NCBI GenBank assembly: GCA_031263665.1
Contig: JAISFJ010000026.1
Coordinates: 1 to 9,433, forward strand
DNA from: Coriobacteriales bacterium
Lineage (GTDB): Bacteria; Actinomycetota; Coriobacteriia; Coriobacteriales; UBA8131
Direction: 5' to 3'
Length of the DNA stretch: 9,433 nucleotides
In this document: one piece after another, positions 1 to 7,223 of the stretch
How the letters are laid out: each line of letters begins with the position of its first letter
Numbering within the stretch: the first letter of the stretch is position 1
Notes under the pieces: model-generated
The model's input: only the letters and a program-made list of their open reading frames with translations
Told to the model about the DNA's origin: nothing
Database searches by the model: none
Translations under genes and position numbers: made by a program

Positions 1-2
1 CG

Positions 3-1157
3 GCGCTCAATCACGCAGAAAGCGTGTTCTTTTTGATGGACCCCAGCAGAAACTACGCAAACAGACAGATAGCGCTGACAAATCCCGCAAGCCTGTTGGT
101 TGGCGCGCAACCGCGCCTGATAGATGAGTGGCAGGAAGCACCGGGAATTTGGGATGCCATACGGTTTGAGGTCGACAGAGGCAAAGGCAAAGGACGCTAT
201 CTTCTTGCAGGGTCTGCAAGCCCAGGGAAAAAAGCTCCCTTGCACAGTGGAACGGGACGCATCAGCAGACTCTCCATGTGGCCGATGTCGCTTTTTGAAA
301 GCGGCGAGTCTACGGGCGATGTCTCATTAGCGTTAATCATCCAAAGTAAGCCTATCAAAGACAGGCTCTATCCTTATTCCGGCGAACAGCTTGCCTTCAT
401 CGCAGCGAGAGGCGGATGGCCGGAAAGTATCGAGCTTTCCTCAAAACCCGCGCTGAGGCTGCCCGAACAGTATCTGAAAAGCCTTTACTCCAGTGACATC
501 TTAACTCCTGACAACATCAGACGCGACCCCAGAAAAGTCGAAGCCCTGGTCATGGCTTTAGCCCGCAACAACGCAACACTTGTGAGCAATACAACACTCA
601 AATGGGATGTCTCACAGGGCATAGGCAGCATCTCGGCACCAACGGTGGCAGCGTACCTGACTGCCTTAAAAAGGATATTCGTACTTGAAGAGATTGCCGG
701 ATGGGCGCCGAACAGGCGCGCGAAGGCACGTATGCGCACCAGCCCCAAGCGCTTTCTTGTCGACCCATCACTTACCATAGCGGCTTTGGGGATGTCCCCA
801 AAAACCCTTGTGAACGACCCTGCGACTTTCGGGTCGGTCTTTGAAGGGCTGTGTCTGCGCGACCTCAAAATCTATGCCAATTGCCTTTCCGCTCAGCTCT
901 TTCACTACCACGATAACAGCGGTCTTGAAGTCGATGCCATACTGGAAAGCAAAGAGGGGGATTATATCGCCATCGAGATTAAGCTCTCCGACCAATCCGC
1001 CGACCACGCCGCCTCAACCTTGCTGAACTTTGCTAAAAAGATGAAGAAGCAGGGCATTCCTGCCCCAAAGGCGCTGCTCGTCATATCGGGAGGTGGCCTG
1101 GCACACATTCGCAAAGACGGCATCTACGTTGTCCCCATCACCTGCCTGAGAGACTGA
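3..1157 (+). CDS. DUF4143-type AAA ATPase (AAA_14 family), 5' end cut by the window edge
   Basis: The reading frame is open from the left edge (first full codon at 3), so the true start lies outside; a GTG at 24 is inside the family's conserved region and is not the likely start. Numbering from that GTG, a Walker B-like RLIDEWQ lies at residues 31-37, a sensor-type LAGSASP at 61-67, and a GRISRLSMWPMSLFE stretch at 79-92 matches the segment that usually follows in this family. The Walker A loop is missing because it would lie upstream. The C-terminal half fits DUF4143: KRFLVDPSL at 242-250, then a nuclease-fold-like core with LEVD at 301-304 and EIK at 318-320. The C-terminus (IYVVPITCLRD) looks complete. 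About 384 residues are visible of a family usually a little over 400. The biological role of these ATPases is poorly known. The gene converges on the arginine operon and appears unrelated to it. Confidence 0.85.
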   Translation, partial: ALNHAESVFFLMDPSRNYANRQIALTNPASLLVGAQPRLIDEWQEAPGIWDAIRFEVDRGKGKGRYLLAGSASPGKKAPLHSGTGRISRLSMWPMSLFESGESTGDVSLALIIQSKPIKDRLYPYSGEQLAFIAARGGWPESIELSSKPALRLPEQYLKSLYSSDILTPDNIRRDPRKVEALVMALARNNATLVSNTTLKWDVSQGIGSISAPTVAAYLTALKRIFVLEEIAGWAPNRRAKARMRTSPKRFLVDPSLTIAALGMSPKTLVNDPATFGSVFEGLCLRDLKIYANCLSAQLFHYHDNSGLEVDAILESKEGDYIAIEIKLSDQSADHAASTLLNFAKKMKKQGIPAPKALLVISGGGLAHIRKDGIYVVPITCLRD

Positions 1158-1233
1158 TTGCGCAAGAGATTGCAAGGCAGGTGGACGATGTCACCAGGTG
1201 GAAAGGCCGCCGGAGGATGACGACCTTTCCGTG

Positions 1234-1261
1234 GTAGACGAGGGGACGGTTCCGTGTCTAC
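1234..1261. repeat. Single palindromic repeat unit, GGGACGGT-core family
   Basis: Arms GTAGAC (1234-1239) and GTCTAC (1256-1261) are perfectly complementary and enclose GAGGGGACGGTTCCGT. The core GGGGACGGTTCC is shared with the units at 7226-7323, and GGGACGGT also with those at 3005-3125, but the arms differ from both. The unit lies 76 bases after the ATPase stop codon, in non-coding DNA. It resembles REP-type elements mobilised in trans by Y1 tyrosine transposases; that link is inference, since no such transposase gene is in the window. Confidence 0.7.
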
Positions 1262-1338
1262 TCCAGCATCACAAACATTTGTTACCAAATCATCACTGAG
1301 TTCTGCTTTTGGACTCCTGCTAAAGGTGTACAATAATT

Positions 1339-1575
1339 CTACAAGTAATTCCTCTGACGTGGGGCTCCGTATGGTTCCTTAGTAGCAGCGTCAGAGGTTT
1401 TGTTTTTCAGCCCTCCATACAGACTGTTCTCTTCAACTACTTTAGTGGCAACAAGCTCTGCATAGGAGCCATCATTATGTTCGTACTTTCTAAAAACCCA
1501 TTGCATATCATCTTTCGGCCAGTTTTGCTTAAGCTCCGCCCGTTCGCACAGCGGCATTAGCCCTGCTAGCCCCAC
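1339..1575 (-). CDS. Doubtful small ORF just after argH; unrecognised
   Basis: This 78-residue frame starts at a GTG, with in-frame ATGs at 1557 and 1506, 18 bases after the argH stop codon and in the same frame as the 3' part of argH. I recognise no family. The stretch from MQWVFRKYEHNDG onward is polar and looks protein-like, and its codons are more AT-rich than those of the arg genes. No convincing Shine-Dalgarno site precedes any of its starts. Its 3' end overlaps the hairpin at 1351-1397. It could be a short host gene, the remnant of a foreign gene, or chance. The rest of 1158-1593 holds only the palindromic unit and the hairpin. Confidence 0.2.
   Translation of the reverse strand: MGLAGLMPLCERAELKQNWPKDDMQWVFRKYEHNDGSYAELVATKVVEENSLYGGLKNKTSDAATKEPYGAPRQRNYL
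1351..1407 (+). terminator. Possible rho-independent terminator after the ATPase gene
   Basis: CCTCTGACG (1351-1359) is perfectly complementary to CGTCAGAGG (1389-1397), and the second arm runs directly into TTTTGTTTTT on the plus strand. The 9-bp stem plus T-run fits a plus-strand terminator for the ATPase transcript, about 190 bases after its stop codon. The 29-base loop is longer than usual, so this is tentative. On the minus strand the stem is followed by AT-rich sequence without a T-run, so it is a poor argH terminator. A weak TTGGAC...TACAAT pair (1309-1334, spacer only 14) precedes it; I do not call that a promoter. Confidence 0.4.
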
Positions 1576-1593
1576 CGTACGCCCGAACAGACC

Positions 1594-2959
1594 TTAAGCC
1601 AAAAATACCGAGCTGTCATCTGCCAGGAGCTGCTCGGCCTGAGTTAGTTGGTGGGCGAGTTGTTCTGGGGCGGTGCCGCCTTCGCTGGTTTTGCGGGCGA
1701 TGACGGTTTGGGGGTTGAGTGTCTCAAGCGCGCTCTCGTCAAAGACGGGCGATACCTCCTGTAGCTCTTCTAAGCTGAATTGCTCGAGTTGCCGGCCGGT
1801 CTTTTCGGCCTTGAGCACGAGTTTACCCACCAGCTCGTGTGCCTCGCGAAAGGGCACGCCACGCGCGGCGAGAAGGTCTGCGAGGTCGGTTGCTCCCATG
1901 AAGCCACCCTCGGCTCCCGCACGCATTGCCTCGGCGTTGACCTTCATCGTGGCAATCATGCCCGTCACAACCGTGAGACTTTGAGAGAGCGTGTCAATCG
2001 CGTCAAAGCTGCCCTCCTTATCCTCCTGGAGGTCTTTGTTGTACGCGAGGGGAAGCCCCTTCAAAACGGTGAGCAGCCCCACCAAATCTCCTATGACCCG
2101 CCCGGTTTTGCCACGCACCAGCTCGGCAAAATCGGGGTTTCGTTTTTGCGGCATGATGGATGAGCCCGTCGAGTAGGCGTCGCTGAGCGTGATGAAGCCA
2201 AACTCGTCGCTTGCCCAGAGTATGAACTCTTCGCACAGCCGCGAGAGATGAATCATGGTCACCGTGCAGGCGTAGATGAGGTCGAGCAGAAAATCCGAGT
2301 TCTGTGGCCGTCTGTTGACGGCTGATGGGATGGCCGGTTCCCGCAAGCGCGGCGGCGCCAAGCGGAGAGGCATCGGCTGCATCACATGCCGCGCACATCC
2401 GCTTAAAGTCCCGCGTGAACATCCAAAAATACGCGAGCATATGATGGGAGAACAGCACCGGTTGGGCCTTTTGCAGATGCGTATAGCCGGGCAGTATCAC
2501 CTCAGCGTTGTCTTTGGCGACGGTGATGAGCGCCTCGCGCATATCGAGAAGCTGCTGTAAAAGTAGCTCGGCCTGTTCTTTGGCGTACAGCCGCGTGTCG
2601 GTTGCCACCTGGTCGTTGCGACTGCGGGCGGTGTGCAAGCGGCGACCTCCATCGCCAATCGCCTCGGCCAGCGCCCGCTCGATGCTCATGTGGATGTCCT
2701 CGTCTTTGAGCTCAAAGGCAAAGTCGCCCCGCTCAATGCTGGCGGCTATGGTATCGAGCCCCGCCTCGATGTTGGCAACGTCGGCGGCGGAGATGATGCC
2801 TTGCGTCGCGAGCATCCGCGCGTGCGCCTTTGACCCGTCGATGTCTTGTCGCCAGAGCCTTTGGTCAACGGGCAAAGAGGCCCCAAACGCCTGAAGCGCG
2901 GCGGGGGTGACCTCCTCAAATCGTCCTGCCCAGAGTGGCACGTTCTTTTCTGCATTCAT
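1594..2959 (-). pseudogene. argH: Argininosuccinate lyase, broken by a frameshifting deletion
   Basis: ArgH (fumarase/aspartase superfamily, cytoplasmic homotetramer) splits argininosuccinate into arginine and fumarate. The frame opening at 2995 has no ribosome site; the ATG at 2959, after CCAGGAA, gives the normal N-terminus (MNAEKNVPLWAGRF). From that start, HTARSRNDQ lies at 109-117 and GYTHLQKAQP at 158-167. The frame stays ArgH-like to TATELGF (codons ending at 2291), then becomes nonsense. ArgH resumes one frame over at 2295 with DFLLDLIYACT, and continues through the catalytic signature loop GSSIMPQKRNP (2134-2166) to a natural end and TAA. The 14 or so residues normally between ELGF and DF, including the conserved NSxDxVSDR segment, are absent. 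This implies a loss of about 47 bases by family spacing, probably between GATTTT-like repeats. Neither fragment should be active. Confidence 0.9.
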
Positions 2960-3004
2960 TTCCTGGCCTTTCGTTGTTGGTTGACGACGGGACATCGGCA
3001 GTGG

Positions 3005-3125
3005 GTGACAAAGGGACGGTACTGTTTTGTCACAATTTAACCACGTTCCATTTCAGAAGCGCAATCGAAATTGTGACAAAACAGTACCGTCCCCTTGTGA
3101 CAAAACAGTACCGTCCCTTTGTCAC
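3005..3125. repeat. Three-copy palindromic repeat cluster between argG and argH
   Basis: A 29-base unit (3005-3033) begins GTGACAAAGGGACGGTAC and ends TTTTGTCAC. Its exact reverse complement is at 3097-3125. A third, near-identical copy at 3073-3101 is in tandem with the latter and shares GTGAC (3097-3101) with it. The first and middle copies extend by CACAATTT (3031-3038) and AAATTGTG (3068-3075), so 3005-3038 can pair almost fully with 3068-3101 around a 29-base loop. Each unit is itself a palindrome (GTGACAAA against TTTGTCAC). The paired, inverted arrangement resembles the BIMEs made of REP units. If transcribed, the hairpin sits about 46 bases upstream of the argH start. No T-run follows, so it is not a typical terminator. 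Confidence 0.9.
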
Positions 3126-3147
3126 AGGGGGAAGATGGGAGTGAGAC

Positions 3148-3183
3148 GGAGCAGAGCGGGACGTCGAGGACGCCGTCCCCTAC
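3148..3183. repeat. 36-base dispersed repeat, copy 1 (after argG)
   Basis: The segment starting GGAGCAGAGCGGGACG and ending CGTCCCCTAC is the exact reverse complement of 6817-6852 inside argD. It lies 38 bases past the argG stop codon. GGGACG and CGTCCC can form a short hairpin within it. It shares GGGGACGG (on the other strand) with the palindromic family nearby, so the two may be related. A GGGAGTGAG motif is found beside both copies (3138 here, 6788 in argD). Confidence 0.85.
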
Positions 3184-3221
3184 GACTAAGGACCTGTCAA
3201 GGGCACGTCGCATCAGTCTCA

Positions 3222-4433
3222 TTACTCCCACGCTCTTTGTTTGGCGGTTATTTTGATGGGGAGGGCGAGCAGGTTGATGAAGCCGGTCGCGTCGGCGTGG
3301 TTGTAGTCGGACTCACCAAATGACGCCAAATCGAGGTCGTAAAGCGAATAGGGGCTCGTCATCCCCGCGGTGGTAACATTGCCCTTGTACAGCTTGAGAT
3401 TCACGTCCCCGCATACGGTTTCCTGCGTGCTCTCCACAAAGGCGTCGAGCGCCACGCGTAAAGGCGAGTACCATTGACCGTTGTAAACGATGTCGGCGTA
3501 GCGCTGCGCGATGAGCTGCTTAAAATGCGCGCTTTCCTTATCGAGACATAGGGTCTCCAGCGCGTCATGCGCGGTATACAAAATCGTACCGCCTGGTGTC
3601 TCGTAAATGCCGCGGCTCTTCATGCCCACCAGGCGATTTTCCACCAAATCGATAACGCCGATGCCGTTGGCGCCCCCTAAAGCGTTGAGTTTCTCGATGA
3701 GCGCGACCCCCGCCATCTTCTCGCCATCAAGCGCCACGGGGATGCCTTTTTCAAAGGAGAGTCGCAGGTAAGTGGGCTCATCGGGCGCGGCCTCGGGCGT
3801 AACCCCTAACTTGAGAAGCGCCTCGTAGTTCGGCTCGTGAGCGGGGTTTTCGATGTCTAGGCCCTCATGGGACAGATGCCAAAGATTGCGGTCCCGGGAG
3901 TAATTGGTCTCGCGCGTGAGTTTGAGCGGAATCGCCCGTGCCTCGGCGTAATCAATCGCGTCTTCCCGACTCTTTATATCCCACTCACGCCACGGCGCGA
4001 TGACTTTAAGCTCTGGGGCAAGCGCCTTGGCCGCCAGCTCAAAGCGAACCTGGTCGTTTCCTTTGCCGGTGCAGCCGTGCGCAATCGCATCCGCGCCCTC
4101 TTTACGGGCCACCTCAACCAATGCCTTTGCGATGGGAGGTCGCGCAAAACTCGTGCCCAACAAATAGCCTTCATAGCGCGCGCCCGCCTTGAGCGTTGGC
4201 CAGATAAAATCATTGACGAGCTCGTCTTTGACATCGATGATATAGAGCTTGCTCGCGCCCGTCGCCAGGGCTTTTTCTTCAAGCCCCTCAAAATCATCGG
4301 CCCCCTGCCCCACATCGGCCGCCATGGCGATGACCTCACAGCCGTAATTTTCTTTGAGCCAGGGGATGATGATGGAGGTGTCGAGCCCGCCCGAGTAGGC
4401 TAAAACCGCTTTCTTTACCGTTGTGGTGTTCAT
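3222..4433 (-). CDS. argG: Argininosuccinate synthase
   Basis: ArgG joins citrulline and aspartate with ATP to give argininosuccinate, AMP and pyrophosphate, in the cytoplasm, usually as a homotetramer. The 403-residue product has the usual length. The N-type ATP pyrophosphatase loop AYSGGLDTS is at residues 12-20, followed by typical family segments such as [22 protein letters not shown] and [13 protein letters not shown]. The ATG at 4433 follows GAAAGGGA on the minus strand, which suits a ribosome site. It begins 35 bases after argR, consistent with the same transcript, and ends with TAA. No lesion or insertion is visible, so this is an intact gene between two broken pathway partners. Without citrulline from ArgF it would work only on imported citrulline. 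Confidence 0.97.
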   Translation of the reverse strand: MNTTTVKKAVLAYSGGLDTSIIIPWLKENYGCEVIAMAADVGQGADDFEGLEEKALATGASKLYIIDVKDELVNDFIWPTLKAGARYEGYLLGTSFARPPIAKALVEVARKEGADAIAHGCTGKGNDQVRFELAAKALAPELKVIAPWREWDIKSREDAIDYAEARAIPLKLTRETNYSRDRNLWHLSHEGLDIENPAHEPNYEALLKLGVTPEAAPDEPTYLRLSFEKGIPVALDGEKMAGVALIEKLNALGGANGIGVIDLVENRLVGMKSRGIYETPGGTILYTAHDALETLCLDKESAHFKQLIAQRYADIVYNGQWYSPLRVALDAFVESTQETVCGDVNLKLYKGNVTTAGMTSPYSLYDLDLASFGESDYNHADATGFINLLALPIKITAKQRAWE

Positions 4434-4468
4434 GTCGTCCCTTTCAATGTCGATGAAACAAAAGGCGG

Positions 4469-4897
4469 TCAGTTGAGACGCAACCTGTTGAGCGTCGCTT
4501 CAAATGCGGCGGCGTGGTCTTCGTCGGTGGCGATGACTAAGATGGTGTCGTCGCCGGCGATGGAGCCTAAGATGGAGGGCAGGTTCGCGGCATCGAGAGC
4601 CGCGGCGACCCCTTGGGCGGCTCCCGTTGAGGTCTTTACCACCACAAGATTGCCGGTCACAGTCAGGCAGTCAACCAAATCCGATACCATACGCTGAAGG
4701 CGCATATCCTCGGCAAGCATATATATACCTGAGGAAAGTTTGTGTAAGCCCATGTTGGCGATATCGCGCGAGATGGTTGCCTGCGTACAGGAAAAGCCCC
4801 ACTCCTTGAGGCTTTCCGCCAAATCACTTTGGGTGGAAATGTGGCGTGAGCGAACGATTTCACGAATCGCCTCGTAGCGGTCATCTCGTTTCTTCAT
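4469..4897 (-). CDS. argR: Arginine repressor ArgR
   Basis: ArgR is an arginine-responsive hexameric DNA-binding protein that represses arg biosynthesis and can activate catabolic genes. The 142-residue product is close to the family's roughly 150. The N-terminal winged helix-turn-helix holds the recognition segment TQATISRDI at residues 38-46. The C-terminal arginine-binding and oligomerisation domain has GNLVVVKT at 82-89 and [12 protein letters not shown] at 111-122, including the GDD residues that usually contact arginine. Its ATG overlaps the argF TGA as ATGA, and CAGGAGA (4904-4910) sits six bases upstream, so it can be translated on its own or coupled to argF. Its likely operators, ahead of argC, are outside the window; I found no convincing ARG box inside. 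Confidence 0.95.
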   Translation of the reverse strand: MKKRDDRYEAIREIVRSRHISTQSDLAESLKEWGFSCTQATISRDIANMGLHKLSSGIYMLAEDMRLQRMVSDLVDCLTVTGNLVVVKTSTGAAQGVAAALDAANLPSILGSIAGDDTILVIATDEDHAAAFEATLNRLRLN

Positions 4898-5874
4898 CTT
4901 GTGTCTCCTGTCTCCCGTTGCAAAAGCAGTTCTAAAAGTGCCTGTTGAGCGTGCAGGCGGTTTTCCGCCTCGTCATAAATGACGGAGTAGGGCGCGTCCA
5001 TCACCTCGTCGGTGACCTCTTCGCCTCGATGAGCCGGCAGGCAGTGCAAAAAAATCGCTTCCGGCGACGCAAGCTCAAAAGCCGCGGCGGAGACCTGGTA
5101 GGGCTCAAAGGCGTGCGCCCGCTCATCGTGCTCCGCTTCTGCGCCCATCGAAGCCCAGGTGTCGGTTACCACCACATCGGCACCCTCAAAGGCGGCCTCG
5201 GGGTCGGTGCCACACACCAGCTTTGCCCCGGTTTTTTCGGCGCGCGCCCGGCACTGCTCCACATAATGCTCTGCGGGTTGATAGGCCAAAGGCGTCGCGA
5301 CATGAACGTCCATGCCGCAAAGCGCCCCCGCCTCAAGATAGGTGTGCGCCATGTTGTTGCCATCGCCCACTTAGGCGAGCTTCAGTTTGGAGAGCGGCCC
5401 TTTGTGCTCGTAGATGGTCAGAAAATCCGCGAGCCCCTGACAAGGATGAAAGTCATCCGTCAAGGCATTGACCACCGGCACCTGTGCCCAACGCGCTATT
5501 TCTTCGACCCGTGACTGCGCAAAGCTGCGGATGACAATCGCGTCCACAAAACGCTCCATGACCATGGTGGTGTCTTTAATCGACTCACCGCGCGAAAAAG
5601 CCGAGTGGGTGTCGCTCATGACAACCGGATACGCGCCGAGGCGGGCGACCGCCAACTCAAAGGAGACGCGGGTTCTCAGTGAGGGCTTTTCCAAGATGAT
5701 GCCGACCGCCCGGCCCGCGAGGGGTGCCTGGCGTTGCTCGGCGGCGGCGGCGGCCTTCCACCGTTGTTTGTTCTCCTGTGCGGTGGCAAGAATCAGGCAA
5801 AACTCCGCGGTGCTTAAGTCGAGCAGCCGCAAAAGGTCGCGCCCCGCGAGGGGGGACAGATGGTCGTCTTTCAT
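4894..5874 (-). pseudogene. argF: Ornithine carbamoyltransferase, interrupted by an in-frame TAA
   Basis: ArgF makes citrulline from ornithine and carbamoyl phosphate, normally as a cytoplasmic trimer. The frame would encode 326 residues, a normal length, but codon 168 is TAA (plus strand TTA, 5371-5373). It replaces the tyrosine of the usual LKLAYVGDGNN, as expected from TAC or TAT changing by one base. Before the stop lie the carbamoyl phosphate motif SLRTR (65-69) and HPCQ (143-146). After it, in the same frame, lie VGDGNN (169-174), DTWASMG (238-244) and HCLPAHRG (277-284). The stop falls near the boundary of the two OTCase domains. The GTG right after it has no ribosome site, so reassembly from two fragments is unlikely. 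argD's TGA overlaps its ATG (ATGA), with GGAGAG at 5878-5883. A base-calling error cannot be excluded; otherwise the gene is a recent pseudogene. Confidence 0.9.
4904..4910 (-). promoter_or_regulatory. argR ribosome binding site
   Basis: CAGGAGA on the minus strand, six bases before the argR ATG, lies within the last codons of argF. It is one of the better Shine-Dalgarno sites here and would allow ArgR to be made even if ribosomes stop at the internal argF TAA. Confidence 0.7.
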
Positions 5875-7187
5875 AGTCTCTCCATTATCGTTTGCAGTCT
5901 TTTAATCAACACATCAACGTCTTTTTTTGTGCACACCAGCGGCGGCAAAAAGCGCAGTATGTGAGGGCCAATGTTGTTGAGCACGAGCCCCGCTTTAAGG
6001 CCTTTTGTGACGATGGATTCGGCAATTGCCTCGTTGAGTTCAAGGCCCACCATGAGTCCTCGTCCGCGAATCTCAGCGACAAAGGGCAGGTCTTTGAGGC
6101 GCTCTTGCAAATAGGAGCCTACCTCGGCTACATGTTGGCCGGCCTCTGTCGCCTCAAGCTCATCGAGTGTGGCGTTTGCCGCCACAATCGCCAGAGGGCT
6201 CCCTCCAAACGTCGAGCCATGGTCGCCGGGCTCAAATATATCGGCAGCTTTTCCGCGAGCGGCAACCGCTCCGATGGGCACGCCGGCTCCCAGCCCCTTG
6301 GCAAGCGTCACCACGTCCGGCGTGATGCCGTAATGCTGAAAGGCAAAAGGATACGTCCCCGTCCGATAAAAACCGGTCTGAATCTCATCTATCATGAGCA
6401 GGATGCCCGCCTCTTCAGTAAGTTGGCGCGCGGCGAGGAGATACTCTTCGGTGCAGGGATACACTCCCCCTTCGCCCTGGATGCACTCGAGCAATACCGC
6501 GCAGACCGGCCGGCCGCCAAAGCCCTGGTTAAGCATCGCACGCAGAGCTTGGATGTCGTTGAGCTCGACGTGAACAAAGCCTTCGGGAATGGGTTTGAAC
6601 GAATCCCGCTTTGAGTCCTGCCCGGTCGCGGCCAGCGTCGCGAGTGTACGACCGTGAAACGAGCGTCGCGCGCTGACGACCATATCCGCACCTTCGAGGT
6701 AGCGCATCCCGTATTTGCGCGCGATTTTGATGGCCCCCTCAACAGCCTCCGCCCCACTGTTCGCGAAAAAAGTCTTCCAGAAAAACGGGAGTGAGCCACT
6801 GTCCCCCGTCCCCACTGTAGGGGACGGCGTCCTCGACGTCCCGCTCTGCTCCGGCCCACCACCGTCGCCCACTGTCCCACCACCGTCGCCCACTGCTCCG
6901 TTGTTGAGAAGGGCGCTTATCTTTTTTGCGAGTTCACCGCGGCCCTCGACATAGTAATAGTTGCCAACGTGCAGCAGCTTGGCCGCCTGCTCCTGGATGG
7001 CACGGGTGACGCGTGGGTTTGCGTGTCCTACGCTCACCGCGCCGATTCCCGCGAGAAAGTCAAGGTACTCAGCGCCGGTATCGTCGTAGAGCAAAATCCC
7101 CTTACCCCGCACAAACTCAACCGGCTTGCGCTGGTAGGACCGCATCAGATAATCGGTTTCGAGCTCCTGTTGTTGCCTTAATGACAT
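5871..7187 (-). CDS. argD: Acetylornithine aminotransferase with a repeat-encoded insertion
   Basis: ArgD is a class III PLP-dependent aminotransferase that transfers an amino group from glutamate to N-acetylglutamate semialdehyde, giving N-acetylornithine. A TTG at 7193 would lengthen it by two codons, but it abuts AAGGAAG (7194-7200); the ATG at 7187 has six-base spacing and is preferred. From this ATG (438 residues), NSGAEA is at 143-148, FHGRT at 177-181, DEIQTG at 267-272, the PLP lysine is K297 in LAKGLGAG, and STFGG is at 325-329, so the active site looks complete. The usual length is about 390-400. The excess is a Gly/Ser/Thr/Pro-rich stretch at about 98-136, encoded by tandem and dispersed repeats, between the LLNNG helix end and WKTFFANSGAEA. 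It keeps frame and may be a tolerated surface loop. The stop codon overlaps the argF start. Confidence 0.93.
   Translation of the reverse strand: MSLRQQQELETDYLMRSYQRKPVEFVRGKGILLYDDTGAEYLDFLAGIGAVSVGHANPRVTRAIQEQAAKLLHVGNYYYVEGRGELAKKISALLNNGAVGDGGGTVGDGGGPEQSGTSRTPSPTVGTGDSGSLPFFWKTFFANSGAEAVEGAIKIARKYGMRYLEGADMVVSARRSFHGRTLATLAATGQDSKRDSFKPIPEGFVHVELNDIQALRAMLNQGFGGRPVCAVLLECIQGEGGVYPCTEEYLLAARQLTEEAGILLMIDEIQTGFYRTGTYPFAFQHYGITPDVVTLAKGLGAGVPIGAVAARGKAADIFEPGDHGSTFGGSPLAIVAANATLDELEATEAGQHVAEVGSYLQERLKDLPFVAEIRGRGLMVGLELNEAIAESIVTKGLKAGLVLNNIGPHILRFLPPLVCTKKDVDVLIKRLQTIMERL
6817..6852. repeat. 36-base dispersed repeat, copy 2 (inside argD)
   Basis: This is an exact 36-base inverted copy of 3148-3183. 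It starts GTAGGGGACGGCGTCC on the plus strand and is read in argD as PEQSGTSRTPSPT and nearby residues. It forms the centre of the argD insertion. Short CCACTGT motifs recur around it (6797, 6812, 6869), suggesting that the insertion is a composite of repeat pieces. Confidence 0.9.
6855..6896. repeat. Two tandem 21-base units inside argD
   Basis: Units 6855-6875 and 6876-6896 (CCCACCACCGTCGCCCACTG plus one final base) differ only at that last base. Because 21 is seven codons, argD reads them as VGDGGGT and VGDGGGP, and the frame is kept. The outer edge at 6896 coincides with the point where ArgD family similarity stops (after LLNNG). The copy number could vary between strains without shifting the frame. 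Confidence 0.9.
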
Positions 7188-7193
7188 GGTCAA

Positions 7194-7200
7194 CTTCCTT
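7194..7200 (-). promoter_or_regulatory. argD ribosome binding site
   Basis: AAGGAAG on the minus strand is six bases before the ATG at 7187 but immediately next to the upstream TTG at 7193. The spacing decides the start in favour of the ATG. Confidence 0.7.
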
Positions 7201-7223
7201 TTTTCTCAAACACGCCCGCGCCA

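Noticed and set aside
1309..1334. Promoter-like TTGGAC and TACAAT pair on the plus strand
   Set aside because: The 14-base spacer is too short, and no clear gene follows on that strand.
2018..2290. Long continuation of the first argH frame beyond the lesion (to 2018)
   Set aside because: After TATELGF the residues have no ArgH similarity, while the other frame reads perfect ArgH. It is an out-of-frame tail, not an alternative C-terminus.
2960..2995. Upstream ATG at 2995 as the argH start
   Set aside because: No ribosome site precedes it, and the extra 12 residues are not seen in the family. The ATG at 2959 has a CCAGGAA site and gives the normal N-terminus.
3005..3125. CRISPR array
   Set aside because: The units overlap or are inverted, with no regular spacers and no cas genes; they are palindromic elements.
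3867..4403. Long plus-strand ORFs opposite argG, argD (5892-6614) and argF (4945-5514)
   Set aside because: They are antisense shadows of well-conserved genes in GC-rich DNA, with no recognisable protein features.
5371..5373. Stop reassignment or readthrough at the argF TAA
   Set aside because: TAA is used as the normal terminal codon of argG and argH in the same window, and no stimulatory element is recognisable next to it.
7188..7193. TTG at 7193 as the argD start
   Set aside because: The Shine-Dalgarno AAGGAAG abuts this codon; the ATG at 7187 has correct spacing.
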